24,023 nt of DNA, from the IMG/VR virus record IMGVR_UViG_3300030098_004376, positions 1 to 24,023 of that record; one strand, given 5' to 3'. Below the pieces are notes generated by a model. That model was not told the DNA's origin, made no database searches, and saw nothing but the letters and a program-made list of their open reading frames with translations. Positions 1 to 6,210 of the stretch are shown piece after piece; the stretch's first letter is position 1; each line of letters starts with the position of its first letter. The stretch comes from a virus. A program made the translations under genes and the position numbers.

Positions 1-24
1 TACAAAGTGGGGGTTCCTATGTGA
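1..24 (+). CDS. 3' end of an upstream gene (partial)
   Basis: The first eight codons in frame 1 run into a TGA at 22-24, giving a C-terminus YKVGVPM. That TGA overlaps the GTG start of the next gene in a GTGA junction, the same arrangement seen at other gene boundaries here, so it is probably the end of a real upstream gene. Only seven residues are visible, so nothing can be said about function and the call rests on the junction pattern alone. Confidence 0.3.
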   Translation, partial: YKVGVPM

Positions 25-341
25 ACGCTGCGGAGGACAAGAAACATGATGTTAAGGAATTATCGCTCAAGCACCATGAGGTGGAGGTGCGGTCTGGCTG
101 GACGGGACCCAAGTTTCCTTATTCCACCATTCACATACCGTATCGCAAAAAACGGTTGATGGACCGACCGTTTACTTATTGGGTTTTGAATCACGAATGC
201 ACACACGCCATGACCATAGAGAGTGCTATTATTGCTGAGAGTCAGGTGGTGAGTGTGGCCAACAAGTATGTGCCCGATGGCACCGAAGAGTTTTTTGATA
301 TACCGACAAAACTTTTCAACCCCGTTAAATTGAAAACGTGA
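21..341 (+). CDS. Small hypothetical protein with an HExxH motif
   Basis: This 106-residue protein starts at GTG 21, overlapping the upstream stop, and its own TGA overlaps the GTG start of the terminase gene. The frame is open upstream of 21, but no better start is visible in the window. The N-terminus is charged and no signal peptide or membrane segment is seen. Residues 58-62 read HECTH, matching the HExxH zinc-peptidase signature, and E67 and E73 follow within a helix-like stretch (AMTIESAIIAES). The motif is too short to prove a metallopeptidase. Its place just before the large terminase is where many phages keep the small terminase subunit, but no helix-turn-helix is evident. The function is unknown; a small zinc-binding protein, a peptidase or a divergent terminase partner are all possible. 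Confidence 0.7.
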   Translation: MNAAEDKKHDVKELSLKHHEVEVRSGWTGPKFPYSTIHIPYRKKRLMDRPFTYWVLNHECTHAMTIESAIIAESQVVSVANKYVPDGTEEFFDIPTKLFNPVKLKT

Positions 342-1951
342 AGCACCCCGTTCTTCAGGACCTTGATGCCGACACCATTGCTGATATTAAAAAGCAATAT
401 GGTGAGGAGCAGGGTACTCATTTGATAGAGAACGTATTGAAGCCTGCACGGGCTGAGATTATTCGGCAGGAGGAAGAAGATGCATATTACAACGGGTTTG
501 TCCCTGACCATTGGAAGGACGCTGATGACTTACTAACAACTTATGATCACTTGTTAATAAGTGGGGGAAACCGTTCAGGTAAGACCAGTTATAGTTCCCG
601 AAAACTTGTGGATGTAATGGTCACCAAGCCTAAAGCCAAGGTGGTGGCTTTTAGCATGACCAACCAGAGTAGTGTGCGAGATTTGCAACCCAGCGTGTAC
701 AAGTATTTGCCGAGTGAGTTTAAGGGCAAAAAGAAGATGGGTAGGGTGGGAAATGTGAGTTACACGCAAAAAAACGGATTCACCAATGCGAGCTTCGTTT
801 TGCCCAATGGTAGTCAATGTTTCTTCCATTATTATGAGCAGAGAAGTGATATTTTGGAGGGGATGGAGGCAAACTTAATTTTTTGTGATGAGCTTGTGCC
901 AGCATCACTTGTAGAGACTGCGGTCTATCGGTTGGTCACCAGAAAGGGGAAGCTAATCATTGCGGCTACCCCCATAACAGGCTGGACCCCGGTCGTGAAT
1001 AAATTCATGGCCGGGGCGAAGCCATTGGAGACGGTAGAGTCGCCCTTATTGCCTGACTCGGTGAATGTGCCGGGGTGTCCGGTTGGCACCATGCCATATA
1101 GGATGGAATGCATGGACCCAAGTTGTGCCGTGATCTTTTTTCACACCTCGATGAACCCTTATAATCCATACGATCAGATGGAGAGGGTTTTGTCGGGGGA
1201 AAGCTCCACGCAGATCAAGATTCGTGCTTATGGTTGGTGCGATAGAACCAGCAACACTTGGTTTCCAAAGTTTGGCAAGGACCACGTTATATCACCGGAC
1301 AAGATACCTACCGAGGGGAGTAATTATTTTGTGGCCGACCCGCACGGAGCGAGGTCGTGGTATTGCCTTTGGCTGCGGGTGTGCATTGTTGATGGGGAGG
1401 AAAGATATTTTGTATATAGGGAGTACCCTGACATGCCCACCTATGGAGAGTGGGCTATTGGCGGTGATGATATGTCAGGCAAAACCGGACCCGCCCAAAA
1501 ACCGGTTGGGACCGGTCACACGATGTACAAGGAACTGATCACGGAACTGGAGGGTGACGAGCATATCGAGGAACGATATATCGACCCCCGTGCCGGGGGT
1601 AGTAAGGCAATGACCGACGATGGGGTGACGCTGATTGAGCGAATGGCATATGATGAACCGGCGATGTATTTCACTCCTGCTCCCGGCATACATATTGAGC
1701 AGGGTGTGGGTGTGATCAATGATGCCTTGGATTACAACATTGATGATGCGGTCAGTAGTGTAAACCAGCCCAAGTTGTATATTTCCAGCGAGTGCAAAAA
1801 CACGATTGCCTGCATGACCGAGGCAAGTGCTGCGGGTGGTGAGAAAAATGCTTTCAAGGACCCCATAGACTGTCTCAGATATCTATTAACGGCCAACCCA
1901 ATGCATGTTACGGAAAAGACATGGCAGGCAGTAGGAGGAGGTTCATACTAA
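338..1951 (+). CDS. terL: Terminase large subunit (packaging ATPase and nuclease)
   Basis: This 537-residue motor protein pumps phage DNA into the prohead through the portal and cuts it. A Walker A motif GGNRSGKT lies at residues 76-83, and a Walker B strand with acidic pair D184-E185 (LIFCDEL) follows. A coupling-motif candidate, AATP, is at about 209-212. The C-terminal RNase H-like nuclease shows D334 (FVADPHGA), D416 (YIDPRAG) and D508/D511 (KDPIDCLRYLL) as candidate metal ligands. The length is normal for the family. The start is GTG 338 in a GTGA overlap with the previous stop, and the TAA at 1949-1951 shares its last base with the next ATG. Both the ATPase and nuclease halves look intact. 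The carboxy end is glycine-rich (GGGSY). The call is secure from motifs and from the portal gene downstream. Confidence 0.95.
   Translation: MKHPVLQDLDADTIADIKKQYGEEQGTHLIENVLKPARAEIIRQEEEDAYYNGFVPDHWKDADDLLTTYDHLLISGGNRSGKTSYSSRKLVDVMVTKPKAKVVAFSMTNQSSVRDLQPSVYKYLPSEFKGKKKMGRVGNVSYTQKNGFTNASFVLPNGSQCFFHYYEQRSDILEGMEANLIFCDELVPASLVETAVYRLVTRKGKLIIAATPITGWTPVVNKFMAGAKPLETVESPLLPDSVNVPGCPVGTMPYRMECMDPSCAVIFFHTSMNPYNPYDQMERVLSGESSTQIKIRAYGWCDRTSNTWFPKFGKDHVISPDKIPTEGSNYFVADPHGARSWYCLWLRVCIVDGEERYFVYREYPDMPTYGEWAIGGDDMSGKTGPAQKPVGTGHTMYKELITELEGDEHIEERYIDPRAGGSKAMTDDGVTLIERMAYDEPAMYFTPAPGIHIEQGVGVINDALDYNIDDAVSSVNQPKLYISSECKNTIACMTEASAAGGEKNAFKDPIDCLRYLLTANPMHVTEKTWQAVGGGSY
1933..1941 (+). promoter_or_regulatory. 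Strong ribosome binding site that fixes the start at 1951
   Basis: AGGAGGAGG ends nine bases before ATG 1951. It lies inside the last codons of terL and selects this ATG over an in-frame upstream ATG at 1921, which would overlap terL by 31 bases and has no such site. Confidence 0.75.
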
Positions 1952-2148
1952 TGACATACCCACCATTATTAAGTTTATCGGAGGCAGCGGAATTAACCGG
2001 ACTGTCAAAAGAGTATTTAACCAAACTGAGACGTAATGGAGTCTTAAAGACTTATACGTTGCAGGGCGGGGATAAAGGTTCGCCCCGTTATAAAATTTTC
2101 AGGGACCACTTACTTCAACACACAGGATTACAAACTAATGAAAAATGA
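1951..2148 (+). CDS. Small winged-helix / excisionase-like DNA-binding protein
   Basis: The 65-residue product starts at ATG 1951 (TAATG junction with terL) behind a strong ribosome site. Residues 8-30 (LSLSEAAELTGLSKEYL then KLRRNG) have the shape of a helix-turn-helix of the MerR/excisionase (HTH_17) type. They are followed by a wing-like stretch with a GGDKGSPRYKI core and a short last helix. Such proteins bind DNA. Between terminase and portal it could be a DNA-recognition partner of the terminase, working as a small subunit, or a regulator of this phage. The sequence does not decide between these. The gene overlaps the portal gene by 11 bases, so it is probably co-translated with the packaging genes. 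Confidence 0.8.
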   Translation: MTYPPLLSLSEAAELTGLSKEYLTKLRRNGVLKTYTLQGGDKGSPRYKIFRDHLLQHTGLQTNEK

Positions 2149-4231
2149 AACTGAAGACCACTTGGTCCATCACAAGGACAAGGTCGATATAGACACGCTA
2201 ACTTTTGAGTACCGTCGAAGTTTGACTGACGGTCATGCACTTGAGCGAATCCAAGAAGCAGATGACATTCGTTTTGCGAGGTGGAACTCGCAAACGGATG
2301 ATTTTAAAAAACACGCAAGTGCCATGACCGAAGGTACTCAGCCATTCCCTTTCGAGGGTGCGGCAGACAACCGGATCAGGCTTGCTGATGAAACCATAAA
2401 CCAACTTGTGGCAACCCTGATGAACGGGTTTCAGAAGGCACAGTTGAAGGTGGGAGCAACGGAGTCGAGCGACACCGAGGCAGCGGCAAGTATGAACACG
2501 TTGATGCGATGGTTGATCGGAACGAAGCTGTACCATGAGATGAGGCGTGAAGCTGAACTGATGGCACAGTATTCGATGCAGTACGGATGGTCGGCAATGT
2601 TTGTTGGTTGGGAGCAGCAACAGCAAATGATGCCGATGAAAGTGACGCTTGAGCAGATTGTTGAAATGGCACAAGCCGATCCAGCCTTTGCCGATTTTCC
2701 TCAGATGATCATGGACCCTGCACAGGAGTCGGTGGTGACTGACATGCTAATGACTCAGGTGGACTTAAAACGCCGACCGGCAAAGAAGATTGTCAAAGAG
2801 TTAAGGGAGACGGGCGAGAGTTCCATTCCGGTGGAGTACACGGTTGCCAATAAACCATTGATGGTTGCCTGCCGTCCTTACGATGAAATTAGTTTCCCGC
2901 CAGAAACGACCACCTTGCAGAAAGCACGGGTTATATTCCGCAAACAATACATGTCCGAGGTCGAGCTTCGCAGCATGATCAATGACGATGATTGGAATGC
3001 CGATTGGGTGGACGAGGCTATAAAGACAACTGGTAGGTCGAGCGATTTCAGCGACATCACCACCAGCAAGTCTGCATTGAATCCCGACTCGATTGATAGA
3101 CGGGACAATTTGGTGGAAGTGGTGTGGGCATACACAAAGCAATTAAATGAGCAGGGAGTGCCTGCGGTGTACTGCACGGTGTTCGCACCATTGGTGCAGA
3201 GAGATGCGTTAGGCAAGGCGTTGTTCGCCAAACATGAAATGCTGGATTACAACCATTGCCGGTATCCGTTTGTTGAGTTTAAGCGTGAGGTGATCAAGCG
3301 GAGGGTAATTGAGAGTCGGCCTATAACGGAAGTGATTGGCAGCTACCAGACGTTCCTTAAAAACCAAATCGATTCTATTATGGATCGGACATCGTTTGAG
3401 ACGTTGCCTGCCATTGAGGTGAACAAGAGGTTGGGCTTGGTTAACAAGATTGGGCCTGCTGTTCAGTTGCCGGTTACCAAGGCTGGTGACTACTCGTTTA
3501 TGAAACCCCCGGCGGGGGTGCCCAGCACGGCATTTGAAACGATAGCCTTCATCGAAAAAGCAGTTGCCAAGTATTTCGGACTAACACACCCCGACATACC
3601 ACCGCAGATGACGATGATGACTCAGCAGTCGATGATGAACAACTGGTTGACGGTGTGGACCGAGATATATCAGATGATGTTCCAGTTGACTTTGCAGTAC
3701 CTCGATGACGAGGACCTGATGAAAGTCACCGGGGCACAAGTACCTATCAACCGGGACAAGGAGATGCCTGACTTTGTCTTAAAGTTTGATGTGTCCGATC
3801 TGGATCAGGATTATGTGCTTAAAAAGATGGAAATTATAGCACAGCAACTGGTGCCGTTGGATGTGGGTGGTTCAATCGAGCGTAACGCTTTGATTGAAAA
3901 ACTGGTTAGGTCGATTTCACCTGATTTCGCTGATGAAATATTAACGGATCAGAAGAGTGCCTCGCAACGGATGTACAATGAGGTTAAGAGTGAGATGGGT
4001 GGCATGATGCTAGGCTTTGAACCTAACTACACCGAGAACGATCCGAGTGCTGGCACCAAGTTGCAATATGCACAGGAGATCAGCGAACGGAATCCAAAAG
4101 TACAACAGGCTGCGGAATCGGATGAGCTATTCAGCCAGTTGATTCAGAACTACATGCAGAATCTGCAAATGAGCGTGACACAGGGTGAGAACGCTCAGAT
4201 CGGACGAATTGGAGTCCAGCCAGTAACCTAA
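2138..4231 (+). CDS. Portal protein
   Basis: This 697-residue protein is predicted to form the dodecameric ring at the unique capsid vertex, through which DNA enters and leaves and to which tail parts attach. It directly follows terL and the small winged-helix gene and precedes the scaffold and coat genes, the usual place for a portal. The N-terminal third has the pattern FPFEGAADNRIRLADETIN (about residues 70-88), followed by a helical region and an MQYGWSAMFVGWEQQQQ stretch, as in large podovirus-type portals. The middle has VNKRLGLVNKIGP and a YSFMKPPAG loop, then a long helical segment rich in Met and Gln (about 485-520), which fits the clip and tunnel region. The C-terminus is Gln-rich. 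The length is close to P22-class portals. Identification is by pattern and position rather than by a single diagnostic motif. Confidence 0.85.
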   Translation: MKNETEDHLVHHKDKVDIDTLTFEYRRSLTDGHALERIQEADDIRFARWNSQTDDFKKHASAMTEGTQPFPFEGAADNRIRLADETINQLVATLMNGFQKAQLKVGATESSDTEAAASMNTLMRWLIGTKLYHEMRREAELMAQYSMQYGWSAMFVGWEQQQQMMPMKVTLEQIVEMAQADPAFADFPQMIMDPAQESVVTDMLMTQVDLKRRPAKKIVKELRETGESSIPVEYTVANKPLMVACRPYDEISFPPETTTLQKARVIFRKQYMSEVELRSMINDDDWNADWVDEAIKTTGRSSDFSDITTSKSALNPDSIDRRDNLVEVVWAYTKQLNEQGVPAVYCTVFAPLVQRDALGKALFAKHEMLDYNHCRYPFVEFKREVIKRRVIESRPITEVIGSYQTFLKNQIDSIMDRTSFETLPAIEVNKRLGLVNKIGPAVQLPVTKAGDYSFMKPPAGVPSTAFETIAFIEKAVAKYFGLTHPDIPPQMTMMTQQSMMNNWLTVWTEIYQMMFQLTLQYLDDEDLMKVTGAQVPINRDKEMPDFVLKFDVSDLDQDYVLKKMEIIAQQLVPLDVGGSIERNALIEKLVRSISPDFADEILTDQKSASQRMYNEVKSEMGGMMLGFEPNYTENDPSAGTKLQYAQEISERNPKVQQAAESDELFSQLIQNYMQNLQMSVTQGENAQIGRIGVQPVT

Positions 4232-4452
4232 TGAACCCCGACGATCTAACCACATTCGGATTCAAGGAGAAGAATGCCGTTTACGAGGCCGTGATGCGGC
4301 ACCTAGAGGCTTTTATCGAAGCCGAGGTCATTGCGGTGCAGGATCGGGAAAACATCGGTGAGGGGCGAATACACACAGCAGGGAGGTTGGCCTTTGGCAA
4401 TGACTTCAGGGACCACCTTGTTTATTTGAGGCAACAAGCCCAACAGAATTAG
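4231..4452 (+). CDS. Small hypothetical protein after portal
   Basis: A 73-residue, probably helical, soluble protein, with ATG 4231 sharing a base with the portal stop (TAATG). It has an acidic and aromatic N-terminal half and a C-terminal FRDHLVYLRQQAQQN helix. No signal, membrane span or known motif is seen. Small helical proteins often sit beside the portal in tailed phages, but I do not recognise a family. It is the last gene before the structured 3' region and terminator, so it ends the packaging transcript. Its TAG stop lies inside the base of the hairpin at 4449-4498. Confidence 0.75.
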   Translation: MNPDDLTTFGFKEKNAVYEAVMRHLEAFIEAEVIAVQDRENIGEGRIHTAGRLAFGNDFRDHLVYLRQQAQQN

Positions 4453-4498
4453 TCGTAAGGGCATATCAACGGTCGTGCCCTTTCAAAACCACGACTAA
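4449..4498 (+). other. Two-part RNA hairpin over the stop codon, just before the terminator
   Basis: Bases 4449-4456 pair perfectly with 4491-4498 (8 bp). Directly stacked on them, 4457-4463 pairs with 4476-4482 (7 bp, AAGGGCA with TGCCCTT). An 8-base one-sided loop (4483-4490) and a 12-base apical loop complete the structure. It covers the stop codon of the preceding gene and ends six bases before the terminator stem. It could protect the 3' end, be a processing site, or be part of a small 3'-derived RNA. No covariation evidence is available. Confidence 0.55.
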
Positions 4499-4503
4499 AA
4501 ACA

Positions 4504-4540
4504 CCCTCTCCCCCGAAGGGGAGGGGGTTGTTTTGTTTTA
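4504..4540. terminator. Bidirectional rho-independent terminator
   Basis: A 10-bp GC-rich stem (4504-4513 with 4518-4527, one G-U pair) is closed by a CGAA loop. On the plus strand it is followed by the T-rich run TTGTTTTGTTTT. On the minus strand the stem is followed by GTGTTTTTAG. It lies between the convergent ends of the 4231-4452 and 4538-4792 genes and would stop transcription from both sides. Confidence 0.9.
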
Positions 4541-4792
4541 ATACTTTGAAACCGAGATAACCTTGCGAATTTCCCGCTCCGCTTGATGATCTGCTGGCAC
4601 CGGGGTATCGAACTTCACGGTTTTGCCGATTCTAGGCAAGTGCCTACATTGAGCCTCTATGTATAGCCCAATATTTCTTTCAATCTGGTCAATTGTGTCA
4701 CCATTCACCTGAGTGAACTTGTTTTGCCTCACATCGTATTTCCTAGCTGATTTTAGAATCAACTCCTTAACTGCTTTTCTGTTTATTAGCAT
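4538..4792 (-). CDS. Lone minus-strand small helical protein
   Basis: The only credible minus-strand gene in the window; it has 84 residues. It starts at ATG 4792 and ends at the terminator. A promoter with a full TATAAT and extended -10 element lies about 45-50 bases upstream of the start. No Shine-Dalgarno is visible; the leader just before ATG is A-rich. An N-terminal helix (INRKAVKELILKSARKY) leads to KFTQV, a longer helix (DTIDQIERNIGLYIEAQC), then RIGKTVKF. The order helix, short loop, longer helix, K-T-V loop recalls the histone fold and a type of small helical phage protein I remember with similar endings, but this is inference from pattern. It is basic at the N-terminus, which suits nucleic-acid binding. 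It could be a DNA-associated protein, a regulator of the adjacent control region, or an acquired accessory gene (moron). Confidence 0.75.
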   Translation of the reverse strand: MLINRKAVKELILKSARKYDVRQNKFTQVNGDTIDQIERNIGLYIEAQCRHLPRIGKTVKFDTPVPADHQAEREIRKVISVSKY

Positions 4793-4836
4793 TTTTTGTA
4801 GTTAGTCAGTTTGCCCACTTCATGCAGGCAGCACCT

Positions 4837-4865
4837 ATTATATCATACCCGGTTTTTCAAAATGC
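4837..4865 (-). promoter_or_regulatory. Extended -10 promoter for the minus-strand gene
   Basis: Read on the minus strand, TATAAT (4842-4837) is preceded by TG plus one base, forming TGATATAAT, a classical extended -10. The -35 region at 17-bp spacing (GCATTT) is weak, which is usual for extended -10 promoters. The motif TACCCGGT (4846-4853) sits directly next to it in the spacer. Transcription would begin near 4830 and run into the gene at 4792. Confidence 0.55.
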
Positions 4866-4954
4866 TGAAATAAGGTCAAATCGAAACAAAAACGAGTCTG
4901 GTTGTTAGGAAATAAAATTTTTAAAAAAAAATTTGACACGGTTTTTGCAAAAAG

Positions 4955-5002
4955 TTGTCGGGTAACTTTCTAAAAGTTTTTTACCCGACAATTACCCGGT
5001 AA
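4955..5002. promoter_or_regulatory. Operator-like cluster of TTACCCG half-sites
   Basis: TTGTCGGGTAA (4955-4965) and TTACCCGACAA (4981-4991) form a perfect 11-bp inverted repeat with a 15-base spacer that itself can fold (CTTT with AAAG). Immediately after it comes the palindrome TTACCCGGTAA (4992-5002). Three TTACCCG half-sites thus lie just upstream of, and overlapping, the -35 position of the plus promoter. A fourth close copy (ATACCCGGT) lies in the minus-strand promoter. A repressor or activator binding region is the simplest reading. Read on the minus strand, the inverted repeat is followed by CTTTTT, so it could also act as a terminator in that direction. Confidence 0.6.
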
Positions 5003-5020
5003 ACTATATACCTATATAAT
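4992..5020 (+). promoter_or_regulatory. Promoter toward the head genes
   Basis: A perfect TATAAT at 5015-5020 has, 17 bases upstream, TTACCC (4992-4997), which matches the -35 consensus only partly and lies within the operator-like palindrome. That combination suggests an activated or repressed promoter. Transcription would start near 5027 and lead to scaffold and capsid genes, if it passes the hairpin at 5083-5110. Confidence 0.55.
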
Positions 5021-5082
5021 CAGGTCTGTTCACCCACTAGGTACGCTGATCAAAACCATAATATAGACACATAGACTATATG

Positions 5083-5110
5083 CCCGTCACAAGTGTGGCG
5101 GGTTTTTCTT
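5083..5110 (+). terminator. Terminator or attenuator before the scaffold gene
   Basis: CCCGTCAC (5083-5090) pairs with GTGGCGGG (5095-5102, one G-U pair) around a four-base loop, followed by TTTTTCTT. This is a standard intrinsic terminator. It lies only about 55-60 bases after the predicted start of transcription at 5027 and about 50 bases before the scaffold ATG, so it either ends a short RNA or attenuates the head operon. Confidence 0.75.
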
Positions 5111-5160
5111 TGTCTCCTTTCAAAAGACAATGTTGCCGACTTGCAGGCTCATATAATCGC

Positions 5161-6186
5161 ATGGCTGAAGAACAAAATGAAGTGGTTAACGGACCCACTT
5201 CTGAAAACGCAGAAAACCGTGAGTTCAGGAACGACGATATAGGTCAAGCCTTGGACGAGAGTGGCTTGGCATCGCTTCTCGAAAAACAAATGGAGAGTGA
5301 TAGCCAACCGGTTGTACCGGAACCGGAGCAAACCACCGATAGCGAAGCTGAACCGGAACAGGAAGAAGAGTCATCCGAAGACTCTGCGAGTGCAGATGAA
5401 CCGGAGGGTGACATAGAGAGTTCTTTGAAAGGCGATGATGAGAGCGAAGAACCTGAATGGTTCCAAAAGCGCATCGACAAACTGACTCGGCAGAGGCGTG
5501 AAGCTGAAGACGAGGTCAAAGATTTACGGGACGAAATAAAAGATTTGCGGAATCAGGTGACTGATAATGCAAACACTCCGACACCTCGGAGTGGGTCAAC
5601 AAACCCGTTTGAACATTTGACAAGTCAGGATCAAATTGAGGCTGAAAAACAAAAAGCCAGAGATTTGAGAAAATGGTGCAGAAGGAACCGGGACGGTGCA
5701 GTCGTAAACGGCAAAAATGGCGAAGTGGAGTATGACGCTGATCAAATTCAGGACATACTTGAAAACGCTGAAGATGCTTTGGACACGCACTTGCCAGAAC
5801 GTGAACGGTTTGTGGAGGCGAATGCCTACTGGGAACCTGAAGCGGAAAAGGCATACCCTTGGATTAATGATCGGAGCAGCAATGAACACAAGTTGTTCAA
5901 TCAGGCTTTAAAAGCATTCCCGGCAATCCAATCCCTCCCCGACTATAAAATCCTTTTGGGTGATATGTTGGTAGGCAGGGCATTGAGGATGTCAAAGGAA
6001 TCGGGCAAAGCTGATCCGATTAAGAAACCAAAAGCAAAACCCAAAGCACCCAAGCAACCGTCAGCACCTAGTGCGGATCGGACACCAACACCTCCTACTG
6101 CTGCCGCAGTTACTGCAAACAAAAATCGTTTTCTGAAGTCTGGAGAAGAATCCGATTTAGCAGAACTAATGATGGACTATGTATAG
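5161..6186 (+). CDS. Capsid scaffolding protein (predicted)
   Basis: A 341-residue, highly charged protein between portal and coat genes. It would guide coat assembly inside the prohead and then leave or be cleaved. Residues 45-100 are very acidic (Glu, Asp and Ser runs). A probable coiled coil spans about 100-132 (heptad-like KRIDKLTRQRREAEDEVKD). The C-terminal part has a Lys-Pro-rich stretch (KKPKAKPKAPKQP), as expected for a coat-binding basic tail. The ATG at 5161 is chosen because the frame-open extension back to 5080 would be translated through the terminator hairpin. The ribosome site is weak (GCAGG, 13 bases upstream). The call rests on position and composition; scaffolds are poorly conserved. 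Confidence 0.8.
   Translation: MAEEQNEVVNGPTSENAENREFRNDDIGQALDESGLASLLEKQMESDSQPVVPEPEQTTDSEAEPEQEEESSEDSASADEPEGDIESSLKGDDESEEPEWFQKRIDKLTRQRREAEDEVKDLRDEIKDLRNQVTDNANTPTPRSGSTNPFEHLTSQDQIEAEKQKARDLRKWCRRNRDGAVVNGKNGEVEYDADQIQDILENAEDALDTHLPERERFVEANAYWEPEAEKAYPWINDRSSNEHKLFNQALKAFPAIQSLPDYKILLGDMLVGRALRMSKESGKADPIKKPKAKPKAPKQPSAPSADRTPTPPTAAAVTANKNRFLKSGEESDLAELMMDYV
5574..5593 (+). other. Short perfect hairpin in the scaffold gene
   Basis: CACTCCGA (5574-5581) pairs perfectly with TCGGAGTG (5586-5593) across a four-base CACC loop. A single 8-bp stem of this size could arise by chance in a window of this length; it is listed because other, longer stems occur inside genes here. Confidence 0.3.
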
Positions 6187-6196
6187 TCCGAAAAAT

Positions 6197-6202
6197 AGGA
6201 GA
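6197..6202 (+). promoter_or_regulatory. Ribosome binding site of the capsid gene
   Basis: AGGAGA lies eight bases before ATG 6211 in an otherwise A/T-rich leader, as expected for a strongly translated coat gene. Confidence 0.7.
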
Positions 6203-6210
6203 TATATAAA

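Larger units (their letters stand above)
4793..5160. promoter_or_regulatory. Control region between the minus-strand gene and the head genes
   Basis: About 370 bases without a convincing gene. The region is AT-rich in the centre (long A and T runs at 4915-4934) and holds, in order: the minus-strand promoter; a TTGACA at 4933-4938 with no matching -10; an inverted repeat with TTACCCG half-sites; a palindrome; a plus-strand promoter; a short leader; and a terminator-like hairpin. The parts are listed separately. The layout is that of a divergent regulatory region of a phage. Confidence 0.7.

Noticed and set aside
1584-1600. ACCCCCG-TGC-CGGGGGT stem in terL
   Set aside because: Seven pairs with a 3-base loop occur by chance at this window length, and the bases code for the conserved IDPRAGG motif.
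1921-1950. Start of the winged-helix gene at ATG 1921
   Set aside because: It overlaps terL by 31 bases and precedes the AGGAGG site that serves ATG 1951.
4933-4938. TTGACA as a strong -35 element
   Set aside because: No TATAAT-like -10 lies 16-18 bases downstream.
5152-5157. TATAAT as a second promoter just before the scaffold
   Set aside because: Transcription would begin within or after the ATG at 5161, and no -35 is visible at correct spacing.
5080-5160. Longer scaffold start at ATG 5080
   Set aside because: The extension lies across a strong terminator hairpin and has no ribosome site; ATG 5161 fits better.
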